A stretch of 64,000 bases of DNA from Phytohabitans rumicis (GTDB lineage Bacteria > Actinomycetota > Actinomycetes > Mycobacteriales > Micromonosporaceae), in NCBI RefSeq assembly GCF_011764445.1, contig NZ_BLPG01000002.1:310001-374000 (forward strand), written 5' to 3'. Of this stretch, positions 34,339-42,527 are shown in pieces. The notes beneath the pieces are model-generated. The model searched no databases. It had not been told where the DNA came from and saw only the letters and a list, made by a program, of their open reading frames with translations. Made by a program: the position numbers and the translations under genes. Every line of letters begins with the position of its first letter. Positions within the stretch are counted from its first letter, which is position 1.

Positions 34339-35684
34339 TTGCGGTACTTCTTCGCCACGTCCTCGGCGAGCTTCTGCCCGTCGGCGAGTGCCTTGTCCAC
34401 TGTGGTCTTTCCGGCGATGGCGGCCGACACCTCCTGGGACACCTTCGTGCCCAGGTCGGCGAACTCGGGTATGCCGACGAACTGCACGCCGATCGCCGGT
34501 CGTGGCTGTACGCCGGGGTTGGTCGGGTCGGCCTCTTCGATCGCCTTGAGCGTGATGTCCGCGAACGCCCCGGCCGACTGCTTGTACTCGGGGATGTTGT
34601 ACGTCGAGGCGCGTTTGCCGGCCGGCAACCGGGACCAGCCCAGCTTCTCCCCCACCAGCTTCTCGTACTCCTTGCCGGTGGCCCAGGAGATGAACTTCCA
34701 CGCCGCGTCGGCCTGCTTTGTCGTCTTCGGCATCGCCCACGCCCAGGCCCACAGCCAGCCGGACGACTTCGTCTTGACCACCGGGGCGTACACGTAGCCG
34801 ACCTTGCCGGCCACCTTGGACGCGGACGCGTCCTCCAGGGTGCCCGCCGCGGACGTCGCGTCGTACCACATCGCGGCCTTGCCCTGCCCGAACGTGTTCA
34901 GGCACTCGGTGAACCCGGCCTGCGGCGCGCCCGCCTCCCCGTGCTGGCGCACCAGGTCGACGTAGAATTTCGTCGCTTCGGCGAAGGGTGCCGCGCTCAC
35001 CTGCGGGTTCCAGTCCTTGTCGAACCAGGTGCCGCCGAACGTGTTCACCACTGTCGTGAGTGGAGCGAAGACCTCACCCCAGCCGGGCAGCCCGCGCAGG
35101 CAGATCCCGGCGACGCCGGCCTGCTTGTCGTCGAGCTTGGCGGCGAAGTCGGCGACCTGCTGCCAGGTCGGCCGCTCGGGCATCGTCAAACCCTTCGCCG
35201 CGAACAGTTCCTTGTTGTACATCAGGAACGACGACTCGCCGTAGAACGGTGCGGCGTACAGCTTTCCGTCCTCACCGGACAGTGACTGCACCATCGGTTG
35301 CAGCAGGTCGGCCTTGTCGTACGCGGAGTCCGCGTCGGCGTACGACGACAGCTCGTGCAGCCAGCCGTTCTTGGCCCAGATCGGCGCCTCGTACGCGCCG
35401 ATGGTCGCCACGTCGTACTGGCCGCCCTGGGTGGCCACGTCCTGGGTCACCTTGTCGCGCAGTTCGTTCTCCGGCAGGATCGTGAACTTCACCGTGATGC
35501 CGGTGGCCTTGGTGAAGTTGTCCGCGGTGAGCTTGGCGATGTCTTCCATCTGCGGGTTGCCCACCATCAGCGCGGTGATCGTCTTGCTGTCACCACCGCC
35601 GCCGTCGCTGGAACCACCGCCGGCGCCGGAGCACCCACTGAGGACAAGTACGGATATAACAGCAAATATACGGAGACGCGACAC
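34335..35684 (-). CDS. Sugar/polyol-binding lipoprotein of the ABC importer
   Basis: A 449-residue type 1 binding protein with lipobox 'ISVLVLSGC' (cysteine 18), a glycine/serine-rich linker, then 'TITALMVGNPQMEDIAKLTA', 'LMYNKELFAAKGLTMPERPT', 'GKAAMWYDATSAAGTLED' and a C-terminal helix rich in lysine ('VDKALADGQKLAEDVAKKYR'). It is the first structural gene of the operon, 34 bp downstream of the DeoR-type regulator on the same strand. Anchored outside, it delivers the substrate to the two permeases. Confidence 0.9.
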   Translation of the reverse strand: MSRLRIFAVISVLVLSGCSGAGGGSSDGGGGDSKTITALMVGNPQMEDIAKLTADNFTKATGITVKFTILPENELRDKVTQDVATQGGQYDVATIGAYEAPIWAKNGWLHELSSYADADSAYDKADLLQPMVQSLSGEDGKLYAAPFYGESSFLMYNKELFAAKGLTMPERPTWQQVADFAAKLDDKQAGVAGICLRGLPGWGEVFAPLTTVVNTFGGTWFDKDWNPQVSAAPFAEATKFYVDLVRQHGEAGAPQAGFTECLNTFGQGKAAMWYDATSAAGTLEDASASKVAGKVGYVYAPVVKTKSSGWLWAWAWAMPKTTKQADAAWKFISWATGKEYEKLVGEKLGWSRLPAGKRASTYNIPEYKQSAGAFADITLKAIEEADPTNPGVQPRPAIGVQFVGIPEFADLGTKVSQEVSAAIAGKTTVDKALADGQKLAEDVAKKYRK

Positions 35685-35718
35685 AGCAACCTCCCACGAA
35701 AGAGCGTCGCGATGCGAT

Positions 35719-36480
35719 TCAGACCCGGATGATCTGCGGTCCGAGCATGGAATAGCGGTGCGCCTCGGACGCCGGCAGCGCGGTGTCCGTGACGATGGTC
35801 TCGAAGTCCCCGACCTCGGCGAAGCGGCAGAAGCTGCTCACCCCGAACTTCGTGTGCACCCCGGCGAACACGCGGCGCCGGGCCACCCGCATGACCTGGG
35901 CCTTGACGTCGGCCACGGCCGGATCGGGGGTGGTCAGGCCGTGTTCCCGGGAGATCCCGTTGGCGCCGACGTACGCCAGGTCGATGACGAAGCCGGCGAG
36001 CATCCTGGTGGCCCAGTGGTCCACGGTGGCGAGGGTGCGGCCACGCACCCGGCCGCCGAGCAGCAGGACGGTGGTGGACGTGTTCGTGGCGAGGACGGCC
36101 GCGGTGCTCAGCGACGCGGTCACCACGGTCAGCGGCCGGTCCGTCGGCAGCGCCTCGGCGATGAGCTGCGGGGTGAACCCCTCGTCCACGAAGACGGTCT
36201 CGGCGTCGCCGAGCAGGTCGACGCAGGCGGCCGCGATCCGCCGCTTCTCCGGCACCCGCCGCGTGGTCCGCATCGCGAGGGTGGTCTCGAAGCGGGCCGT
36301 CTCGACCGGGTGCGCCCCGCCGTGCGTCCGCTTGACCAGCCCGTGCTGCTCCAGCGTGCGCAGGTCGCGGCGGATGGTCTCGGGCGCCACGGCCAGGTCG
36401 GCGGCGAGCTTGCCGACGTCCACGTCGCCGTTGCTGCGCGCCAGGATCAGGATCCGGTGTTGCCGTTCCTCGGCGTTCAC
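35719..36480 (-). CDS. DeoR/GlpR-family transcriptional regulator
   Basis: A 253-residue regulator. The N-terminal helix-turn-helix is 'RSNGDVDVGKLAADLAVAPE' followed by 'TIRRDLRTLEQHGLVKRTHG'. The C-terminal DeoRC domain contains 'ETVFVDEGFTPQLIAEAL', 'LTVVTASLSTAAVLATNTST' and 'DLAYVGANGISREHGLTTPD', the sugar-phosphate sensing fold shared with isomerases. GTG 36480 is preferred because GGGAGG lies 8 bases upstream; an earlier GTG at 36489 overlaps that site. It heads the importer/dehydrogenase operon and probably represses it until a sugar or polyol phosphate accumulates. Upstream (36481-36709) no gene is seen. Confidence 0.88.
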   Translation of the reverse strand: MNAEERQHRILILARSNGDVDVGKLAADLAVAPETIRRDLRTLEQHGLVKRTHGGAHPVETARFETTLAMRTTRRVPEKRRIAAACVDLLGDAETVFVDEGFTPQLIAEALPTDRPLTVVTASLSTAAVLATNTSTTVLLLGGRVRGRTLATVDHWATRMLAGFVIDLAYVGANGISREHGLTTPDPAVADVKAQVMRVARRRVFAGVHTKFGVSSFCRFAEVGDFETIVTDTALPASEAHRYSMLGPQIIRV

Positions 36481-36709
36481 GCCCGCCACCTCCCCCCTTT
36501 TCTTGCTCCCCTAACCGCGGGGGGCCCGGAAAGCCCCCGATTCGGTAACCACTTTCTAACACCGTCGAAACGGTGTGAGCCGGTTCACAGCCGAGCTTCC
36601 TACGCCTGACTTTGCCCGTTCGGGCCACGAGGATCAACGCTTGCTGTGGGATAGATAGGGCACTAAGCCTCTATTCGGTCGCCCGGGTGGGCACAGGGGC
36701 CTGCCCGTT

Positions 36710-37741
36710 TCACGCCCGCGTGTGCCGCCACTCGTGCATGAGCAGCCAGGCCAGGTAGACGCCGCCGACCGCGGCGGTCGCGAGGCCCACCGGCAGCGGC
36801 GTCGGCGCGAAGAGCCGCTGGGTGGCCAGGTCACTGCCGGTCAGCAGCAGCGCGCCCATCAACGCCGCCGGCCACAGGCCGGGCCCGGCCGACCGGGTCA
36901 GCCGCCGCGCGAGCTGCGGCGCCGCGAGCGCCACGAAGCCGATCGGCCCGGCGGCCGCCGTCGCGACCGCGCTCAGCGCGACGCTCACCACAATCAAGAT
37001 CGCCCGGGTACGCCCAACGGGCACCCCGAGTGCCCGCGCCGCGTCATCGCCCATCTCCATCATGGACAGTCGCCGCGCGAGGAGGAACGCGATCGGCAGC
37101 AGCACCGCCATGGCGAGCGCGACCGGCCGTACGTGGTCCCAGCGGCGCCCGTTGAGGCTGCCGATCAGCCATACCTGGGCGGACATGGCGTCGTCCAGGC
37201 TGGCGCGGGCGATCAGGTAGTTGTTCAGCGCCAGGAACATCGCGCTGAGCCCGATGCCGATGAGGATGAGCCGGATCCCGGACAGCGACCGCCGGAACGC
37301 CACCCCGTACACCAGCAGCAGCGTGCCCAGCCCGCCGACCACGGCGCCGGCGGCGACCTCGTACATGCCGCCGTCGAAGAGCAGGATGACGATGACCGCG
37401 CCGGCCGCCGACCCGTTCGTGAAGCCGATGATGTCCGGGCTGCCCAGCGGGTTGCCGGACAGCCGTTGCATGACCGCGCCGCTGACCCCGAGGGCGGCGC
37501 CGACCAGCAGCCCGGTGAGCAGCCGCGGCAGCCGCAGCGTCAGGACGATGAAGTCGGTGCCGGGCGGCCCGTGCCCGGCGATCGCCTTGAGCACGTCGAG
37601 CAGCGGCACCGGGTAGTCGCCGGTGGTCATGGTGACCGCGCCGACGCCGGCCGCGGCGACGGCGAGCGCCACGCACACGGCGAGGACCCGGCCGTGCACC
37701 CGCATCGACAGCCTGTCCCCCGGCGTCCGCACAACCGTCAT
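36710..37741 (-). CDS. FecCD-type siderophore ABC importer permease
   Basis: A 343-residue permease of the BtuC/FecCD type with about ten helices ('LLTGLLVGAALGVSGAVMQR', 'NPLGSPDIIGFTNGSAAGAV', 'ATAAAGPIGFVALAAPQLAR'). These motifs, including the turn 'GxxMQxxxxNPLxxPxxxG', define iron-siderophore and B12 importers. ATG 37741 overlaps the partner stop (ATGA). No FecE-like ATPase or binding protein accompanies it in the window; they must be encoded elsewhere. Confidence 0.93.
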   Translation of the reverse strand: MTVVRTPGDRLSMRVHGRVLAVCVALAVAAAGVGAVTMTTGDYPVPLLDVLKAIAGHGPPGTDFIVLTLRLPRLLTGLLVGAALGVSGAVMQRLSGNPLGSPDIIGFTNGSAAGAVIVILLFDGGMYEVAAGAVVGGLGTLLLVYGVAFRRSLSGIRLILIGIGLSAMFLALNNYLIARASLDDAMSAQVWLIGSLNGRRWDHVRPVALAMAVLLPIAFLLARRLSMMEMGDDAARALGVPVGRTRAILIVVSVALSAVATAAAGPIGFVALAAPQLARRLTRSAGPGLWPAALMGALLLTGSDLATQRLFAPTPLPVGLATAAVGGVYLAWLLMHEWRHTRA

Positions 37742-38748
37742 AGCCTGGCCAGCTTCCGCCGCCGGCACAGGGCGATGAACGCCGGCGCGCCCACGAACGC
37801 GGTCACCACGCCGACCTGCAGCTCCGCCGGCGCGATCAGCACGCGGCCCAGCACGTCCGCGCTCACCAGCAGGATCGGGGCCAGGACCATCGAGTACGGC
37901 AGCACCCAGCGCTGGTCCGGTCCGGCGATCATGCGGGCGACGTGTGGCACGGCGAGCCCCACGAAGCCGATCGGCCCGGCCGCGGCGGTGGCCGCCCCGC
38001 ACAGCAGCGTGACCGCCACCGCGCCCAGCACCCGGGTACGGCCGACGTGCGCCCCCAGGGCCCGGCCCGCCTCGTCGCCGAGCGCCAGCGCGTTCAGCGG
38101 CCGGGCCAGCAGCAGCGCGATCACGATGCCCACCACGATGAACGGCGCCACCTGCGCCAGCACGTCCGAGCGCCGGCCGGCCAGCGAGCCCACCACCCAG
38201 AACCGGAACTGGTTGAACGCCTGCGGGTCGAGCAGCAGCACCGCGTACGTGAACGCGCCGAGCGCCGCGCTCACCGCCGCACCGGCCAATACGAGCCGCT
38301 CCGGCGTGGCGGCGCCCCGCCCGGCCGACCCGATCACGTACACGATCACCGAGACCGCGGCGGCGCCGAGGAACGCGAACCAGACGTACCCGATGACGCT
38401 GGTGACCCCGAGGTAGGCGATGGCGACGGCTACCGCGGCGGCCGCGCCGACGCCGACGCCGAGCAGCCCCGGGTCGGCCAAGGGGTTGCGCGTCACGCCC
38501 TGCATGAGCGCCCCGGCAAGGCCCAGGGCGGCGCCGACGAGCACGCCGAGGATGGTGCGCGGGATGCGCAGGTCGTGGATGATCGCCGCGTCGCGGGAGC
38601 CGTCGTCGTGCCACAGCACGCCCCACACCGCCGCGAACGGGATCTGCTTCGAGCCGATCCAGACGCTGAGCAGGAAGACGAGCAGCAGCGCGCCGCCGGC
38701 GATCAGCAGCCCGGCGGCGCGCGTGGCATCCCGTCTTCCCACGGTCAC
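37738..38748 (-). CDS. FecCD-type siderophore ABC importer permease
   Basis: A 336-residue permease homologous to the downstream partner ('ILGVLVGAALGLAGALMQGV', 'NPLADPGLLGVGVGAAAAVA', 'AAAGPIGFVGLAVPHVARMI'). The two permeases would form a heterodimer for ferric-siderophore uptake. The start is GTG 38748, 5 bp from the edge of an iron box that also faces the divergent exporter genes. Expected to be derepressed under iron limitation through an IdeR/DmdR-type repressor. Confidence 0.93.
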   Translation of the reverse strand: MTVGRRDATRAAGLLIAGGALLLVFLLSVWIGSKQIPFAAVWGVLWHDDGSRDAAIIHDLRIPRTILGVLVGAALGLAGALMQGVTRNPLADPGLLGVGVGAAAAVAVAIAYLGVTSVIGYVWFAFLGAAAVSVIVYVIGSAGRGAATPERLVLAGAAVSAALGAFTYAVLLLDPQAFNQFRFWVVGSLAGRRSDVLAQVAPFIVVGIVIALLLARPLNALALGDEAGRALGAHVGRTRVLGAVAVTLLCGAATAAAGPIGFVGLAVPHVARMIAGPDQRWVLPYSMVLAPILLVSADVLGRVLIAPAELQVGVVTAFVGAPAFIALCRRRKLARL

Positions 38749-38753
38749 GAGCG

Positions 38754-38772
38754 TTAGATTAGCCTGCCCTTA
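38754..38772. promoter_or_regulatory. Iron box (IdeR/DmdR/DtxR operator)
   Basis: TTAGATTAGCCTGCCCTTA matches the 19-bp actinobacterial iron-box consensus TTAGGTTAGGCTAACCTAA at 14 of 19 positions by my count. It occupies nearly the whole 26-bp gap between the FecCD start (38748) and the exporter start (38775), so a single repressor dimer pair could block both operons. Confidence 0.8.
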
Positions 38773-38774
38773 CT

Positions 38775-40445
38775 ATGCGAGATGATCGAGGAACCGTTCT
38801 GGGACGGGCGATCGGCGGGCAGTCGCGCCAGGTGCTCCTCGCCGGCGCCCTCGCGGCCGGCCACCAGGCCGGCGAGGCGCTGGTCCCGGTGCTGATCGGC
38901 GTGGTGATCGACCGGGCCGTCAGCACCGGCTCCAGCACCGAACTGCTGCTGTGGCTCGCGGCGCTGGCCGCCGTCTTCGCCGGCCTCTCCGCCAGCTTCC
39001 GGTTCGGCGCCCGTGCCGCCGAGCGGGCCTCCCAGCAGGCCGGGCACGAGATCCGGGTACGCCTGACGCGGCGCGTCCTGCACCCGGGCGGCGGCGCCGA
39101 GGCGGACCGGCTGTCCGGCGCCCTGGTCAACATCGCGACCGGCGACGCGCGCCGGGTCGGCGGCGTCAACACCGTCGTCTCCGCCGGCATCGCGGCGCTC
39201 ACCGGGCTGCTGGTCAGCGCGGTCGCGCTGCTGTGGATCTCCGTACCGCTCGGCCTGGTGGTGCTGCTCGGCGCCCCGCCGGTGCTGTGGCTCGGCGGGC
39301 TCCTCGGCCGCCCTCTGGAACGCCGCAGCGCCGTCGAGCAGGAGCGCGCCGCGCACGCCTCCGGGCTGGCCACCGACCTGGTCGCCGGGCTGCGGGTGCT
39401 CAAGGGCATCGGCGCCGAGTCCGCCGCGGTCGCCCGCTACCGACGTACCAGTCAGGAGTCCTTGGCCGCGACCCTGCGCGCGTCCCGGGCGCAGGCGTGG
39501 CACGACGGCGCCATCCTCGCGCTGACCGGGGTGTTCATCGCGGCGGTCGCGCTGGTCGGCGGCCGGCTCGCCGCGCAGGGCGAGATCAGCGTCGGCGACC
39601 TCGTCGCCGCGGTCGGGCTGGCGCTGTTCCTGCTCGCGCCGCTGCAGCTGTTCGCGTGGGTCAACGGCGAGTTCGCGCGGGGCCGCGCCTCCGCGGCCCG
39701 CATCGGCGAGGTGCTGTCCGCGCCGCCGGCGGTCGCTGCCGGTCCGGGGCAGTTTCCTTCCGTGGTACGCGGGCAGGTGGCACTGGCCGGTGTCACGCAC
39801 GGGCCGCTGCGGGGCGTCGACCTCGACGTCGCGCCCGGCGAACTGCTCGGCGTGGTGACCCCGGACCCGGCCGCCGCGACCGCGCTGCTGGCCTGCCTGG
39901 CCCGCGAGGTGGACCCGGCGGCCGGCGCGGTCACCCTCGACGGCGTGCCACTGTCCACGGTGGACCCGGCCGAGGTGCGGGGCGCGATCCTGCACGCCGC
40001 CCACCACGCGGACCTCTTCGCGGGCACCCTCGCCGCGAACGTGGCCCTCGACGACCGCGACGTGCTCCCCGCGATGTCGGCGGCGGCCGCCGACGAGGTG
40101 GCGCTTTCGCTTCCGGAGGGCGCCGTCCTCACCGAGCGGGCCCGGTCGCTGTCCGGCGGCCAGCGGCAGCGGGTGGCGCTGGCCCGCGCGCTCGCCGCCG
40201 ACCCGCCCGTGCTGCTGTTGCACGACCCGACCACCGCCGTCGACACGGTCACCGAGGCCCGCATCGCCACCGGCATCCGCGACGTCCGGCACGGCCGCAC
40301 CACCATCCTGGTCACCACCAGCCCGGCCCTCCTCGCGGCGGTGGACCGCGTGGTCCTCCTCGATGACGGCACGGTACGTGCCCAGGGCACCCACGAGTCC
40401 CTCGTCGCGACGGACCCCGGCTACCGGAAGGCGGTGCTCTCGTGA
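38775..40445 (+). CDS. ABC exporter half-transporter with degenerate nucleotide site (siderophore-linked)
   Basis: A 556-residue TMD-NBD half-transporter of the exporter fold (six N-terminal helices to about residue 290). The NBD is unusual: the Walker A position reads 'GVVTPDPAAATALLACL' (about residue 358 on), without the GxxGxGKS/T loop or its lysine, and Walker B ends 'LLLHDPTTAVD' with Pro in place of the catalytic Glu. The signature 'SLSGGQRQRVALARAL' (about 458) is intact. It therefore cannot hydrolyse ATP at its own site but can complete the partner's site. ATG 38775 is 2 bp from the iron box, and the stop overlaps the partner gene. Likely a siderophore exporter or an IrtAB-like importer half. 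Confidence 0.88.
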   Translation: MRDDRGTVLGRAIGGQSRQVLLAGALAAGHQAGEALVPVLIGVVIDRAVSTGSSTELLLWLAALAAVFAGLSASFRFGARAAERASQQAGHEIRVRLTRRVLHPGGGAEADRLSGALVNIATGDARRVGGVNTVVSAGIAALTGLLVSAVALLWISVPLGLVVLLGAPPVLWLGGLLGRPLERRSAVEQERAAHASGLATDLVAGLRVLKGIGAESAAVARYRRTSQESLAATLRASRAQAWHDGAILALTGVFIAAVALVGGRLAAQGEISVGDLVAAVGLALFLLAPLQLFAWVNGEFARGRASAARIGEVLSAPPAVAAGPGQFPSVVRGQVALAGVTHGPLRGVDLDVAPGELLGVVTPDPAAATALLACLAREVDPAAGAVTLDGVPLSTVDPAEVRGAILHAAHHADLFAGTLAANVALDDRDVLPAMSAAAADEVALSLPEGAVLTERARSLSGGQRQRVALARALAADPPVLLLHDPTTAVDTVTEARIATGIRDVRHGRTTILVTTSPALLAAVDRVVLLDDGTVRAQGTHESLVATDPGYRKAVLS

Positions 40446-42184
40446 CCGTGTTGTTGCCCACCGCGACGGGGCGGGAGACGTGGGCGGCCGTGCGGGACCT
40501 GCTCCGGCCGCGGCGCGCCCTGGCGGTCCTCGCGTTCGGGGTGCTGGTGGCGGCGACGGCGGCGGGGTTGGTCACGGCGCCGCTGCTGGGGCACATCGTG
40601 GACCTCGTCGCGGACGGCAAGCCGGCCGGGGCGATCACCACCCCCGTCGTACTCATCGCCGTCGTGGCGGTCGTGCAGGGCCTGTTGACCGCGGTCGGCG
40701 TGTCCCTGGTGGCCCGGCTCGGCGAGGGGATGCTGGCGGCGCTGCGCGAGCGCTTCGTGGCGCGGGCCCTGCGGCTGCCGCTGGAACGGGTCGAACAGGC
40801 CGGCTCCGGCGACCTGACCGCCCGGGTCACCGCCGACGTGTCCACTGTGGCCGACGCGGTACGCCGCGCGCTGCCGCAGCTGGCCCGCTCCGCGCTGGCC
40901 ATCGCACTGACCCTCGTGGGGCTGGCCGTGCTGGACTGGCGCTTCCTGCTCGCCGCCCTGCTGGCCGCCCCCATCCAGGTCCACACCGTACGGTGGTACG
41001 GCCGCCGCGCGATCCCGCTCTACGCCGAGCAGCGCGTCGCCGTGGGCGCCCAGCAACAGCAACTGCTGGACACCGTGGGCGGCGCCGCGACGGTACGGGC
41101 GTTCCGCCAGGCCGACCGCCACGTCGGGCTGGTGACCGAGCGCTCCCGGGCCGCCGTCACGCTGGCCCTGCGCGCGATGGGGCTGCTGACCCGCTTCTAC
41201 GGCCGCCTCAACCTGGCCGAGTACGTGGGCCTGTCCGCCGTCCTGGTCACCGGCTTCGTGCTGGTACGCGCCGACGCCGCCACGATCGGCACGGCCACGG
41301 CCGCGGCGCTGTACTTCCACAACCTGTTCGGCCCCATCAACATCGCGCTCGGTCTGGTCGACGACGCCCAGGTGGCCGCCGCCGGACTGGCCCGCCTGGT
41401 CGGCGTGGCGTCGCTGCCGTCCACCGTGGACACGGCGGCACCGTCCCTGGTGGACGCGTCGGTGAAGGCCACCGGCCTCAGTCACGCGTACGTGCCCGGC
41501 CGGGTCGTGCTGCACGACGTCGACCTGCACGTCGAGCCCGGCGAGCGGGTCGCGCTCGTCGGGGCCAGCGGCGCCGGCAAGACCACGGTCGCCAAGCTGA
41601 TCGCCGGCGTCCACCGCCCCACCGGCGGCACCGTGCACCTCGGCGGCGTCGCCTTGGACGAGCTGGGCCTGGCCGCGACCGGCCGTACCGTCGCGCTGAT
41701 CACCCAGGAGGTGCACGTGTTCGCCGGGCGGCTCGACGACGACCTGCGCCTGGCCCGCCCGGAGGCGACCGGAGAGCAGCTGCGCGCCGCGCTGGACCGG
41801 GTGGGCGCCCTCGGCTGGGCCCAGGCCCTGCCGGACGGTCTGTCCACCGTGGTCGGCGAGGGCGGGCACCGGCTCACCGTCGCCCAGGCCCAGCAGCTGG
41901 CGCTGGCCCGGCTGGTCCTGGCCGACCCGCCGATCGCCGTACTGGACGAGGCCACCGCCGACGCCGGCAGCGCGGGTGCCCGGCTCCTGGAGGAGGCGGC
42001 CGCGAGCGCGCTGGCCGGCCGCACCGCCATCGTGGTGGCCCACCGCCTGACCCAGGCCGCGTCCGCCGACCGGGTCGTCGTCCTGGACGCCGGCCGGGTG
42101 GTCGAGTCCGGCACGCACGAGGACCTGATCGCGTCCGGCGGCGCGTACGCCCGGCTGTGGCACACCTGGTCCGCCACCAGGTGA
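40442..42184 (+). CDS. ABC exporter half-transporter, catalytic partner
   Basis: A 580-residue TMD-NBD half-transporter. Walker A 'VALVGASGAGKTTVAKLIAG' (about residues 370-385) and Walker B 'IAVLDEATADAG' (about 500) with catalytic Glu are intact, as is the H-loop 'IVVAHRL'. The signature is not: 'HRLTVAQAQQLALARLVL' replaces LSGGQ. Paired with the upstream half, its Walker A/B would face that protein's good LSGGQ, giving one working ATP site, while the other site is dead on both faces. GTG 40442 overlaps the previous stop by four bases. Under control of the iron box. Confidence 0.9.
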   Translation: MTVLLPTATGRETWAAVRDLLRPRRALAVLAFGVLVAATAAGLVTAPLLGHIVDLVADGKPAGAITTPVVLIAVVAVVQGLLTAVGVSLVARLGEGMLAALRERFVARALRLPLERVEQAGSGDLTARVTADVSTVADAVRRALPQLARSALAIALTLVGLAVLDWRFLLAALLAAPIQVHTVRWYGRRAIPLYAEQRVAVGAQQQQLLDTVGGAATVRAFRQADRHVGLVTERSRAAVTLALRAMGLLTRFYGRLNLAEYVGLSAVLVTGFVLVRADAATIGTATAAALYFHNLFGPINIALGLVDDAQVAAAGLARLVGVASLPSTVDTAAPSLVDASVKATGLSHAYVPGRVVLHDVDLHVEPGERVALVGASGAGKTTVAKLIAGVHRPTGGTVHLGGVALDELGLAATGRTVALITQEVHVFAGRLDDDLRLARPEATGEQLRAALDRVGALGWAQALPDGLSTVVGEGGHRLTVAQAQQLALARLVLADPPIAVLDEATADAGSAGARLLEEAAASALAGRTAIVVAHRLTQAASADRVVVLDAGRVVESGTHEDLIASGGAYARLWHTWSATR

Positions 42185-42211
42185 CCGCGCTCGAAGGCCA
42201 GCCCGGGTGAA

Positions 42212-42231
42212 CATTCGGCGCTGGCCGAATG
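42212..42231. terminator. Perfect hairpin after the exporter operon
   Basis: CATTCGGC-GCTG-GCCGAATG, an 8-bp perfect stem with a 4-base loop 28 bp after the exporter stop codon. There is no downstream T run, so it may work as a non-canonical terminator or be an operator for the following small gene. A second dyad GGTGG-ATATC-CCACC lies at 42264-42278, just before that gene. Confidence 0.5.
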
Positions 42232-42295
42232 ACGTAGACACCGCCGCTGCCACCGCCTTGCATGGTGGATATCCCACCCTGGAGAGGGGAGCCAC

Positions 42296-42472
42296 ATGCC
42301 AAGCGAAATGAGCTTGTCCGTCCTGACCGAGATGCTCGGTCTCGGCGAGGACCAGCAAGAAGCGGTGTTGGCCTGGACCGGCGAGCAACCCGGGAAGACC
42401 TGGACGCAGGAGGAGGCAGCCGCCCTGGTGGAGAGATGGCAGGCCGAACACCCCGACAACGAACAGGCATAA
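42296..42472 (+). CDS. Small acidic protein of 58 residues
   Basis: ATG 42296 follows the strong site GGAGAGGGGA by five bases and opens a 58-codon frame: 'MPSEMSLSVLTEMLGLGEDQ', then 'QEAVLAWTGEQPGKTWTQEE' and 'AAALVERWQAEHPDNEQA'. It is acidic, helix-rich, without a signal peptide or membrane segment, and has three tryptophans. The codon third positions are less GC-biased than those of the neighbours. The gene is preceded by a hairpin and dyad (42212-42278) and followed 55 bp later by a SARP regulator. I do not recognise it; a small adaptor or a leader-type peptide are open options. Confidence 0.55.
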   Translation: MPSEMSLSVLTEMLGLGEDQQEAVLAWTGEQPGKTWTQEEAAALVERWQAEHPDNEQA

Positions 42473-42527
42473 CTGGGTAGTGGTGGTACTCAAGACAGCT
42501 GGGCGCCTCGCGCGTAGGACTGGGGGC

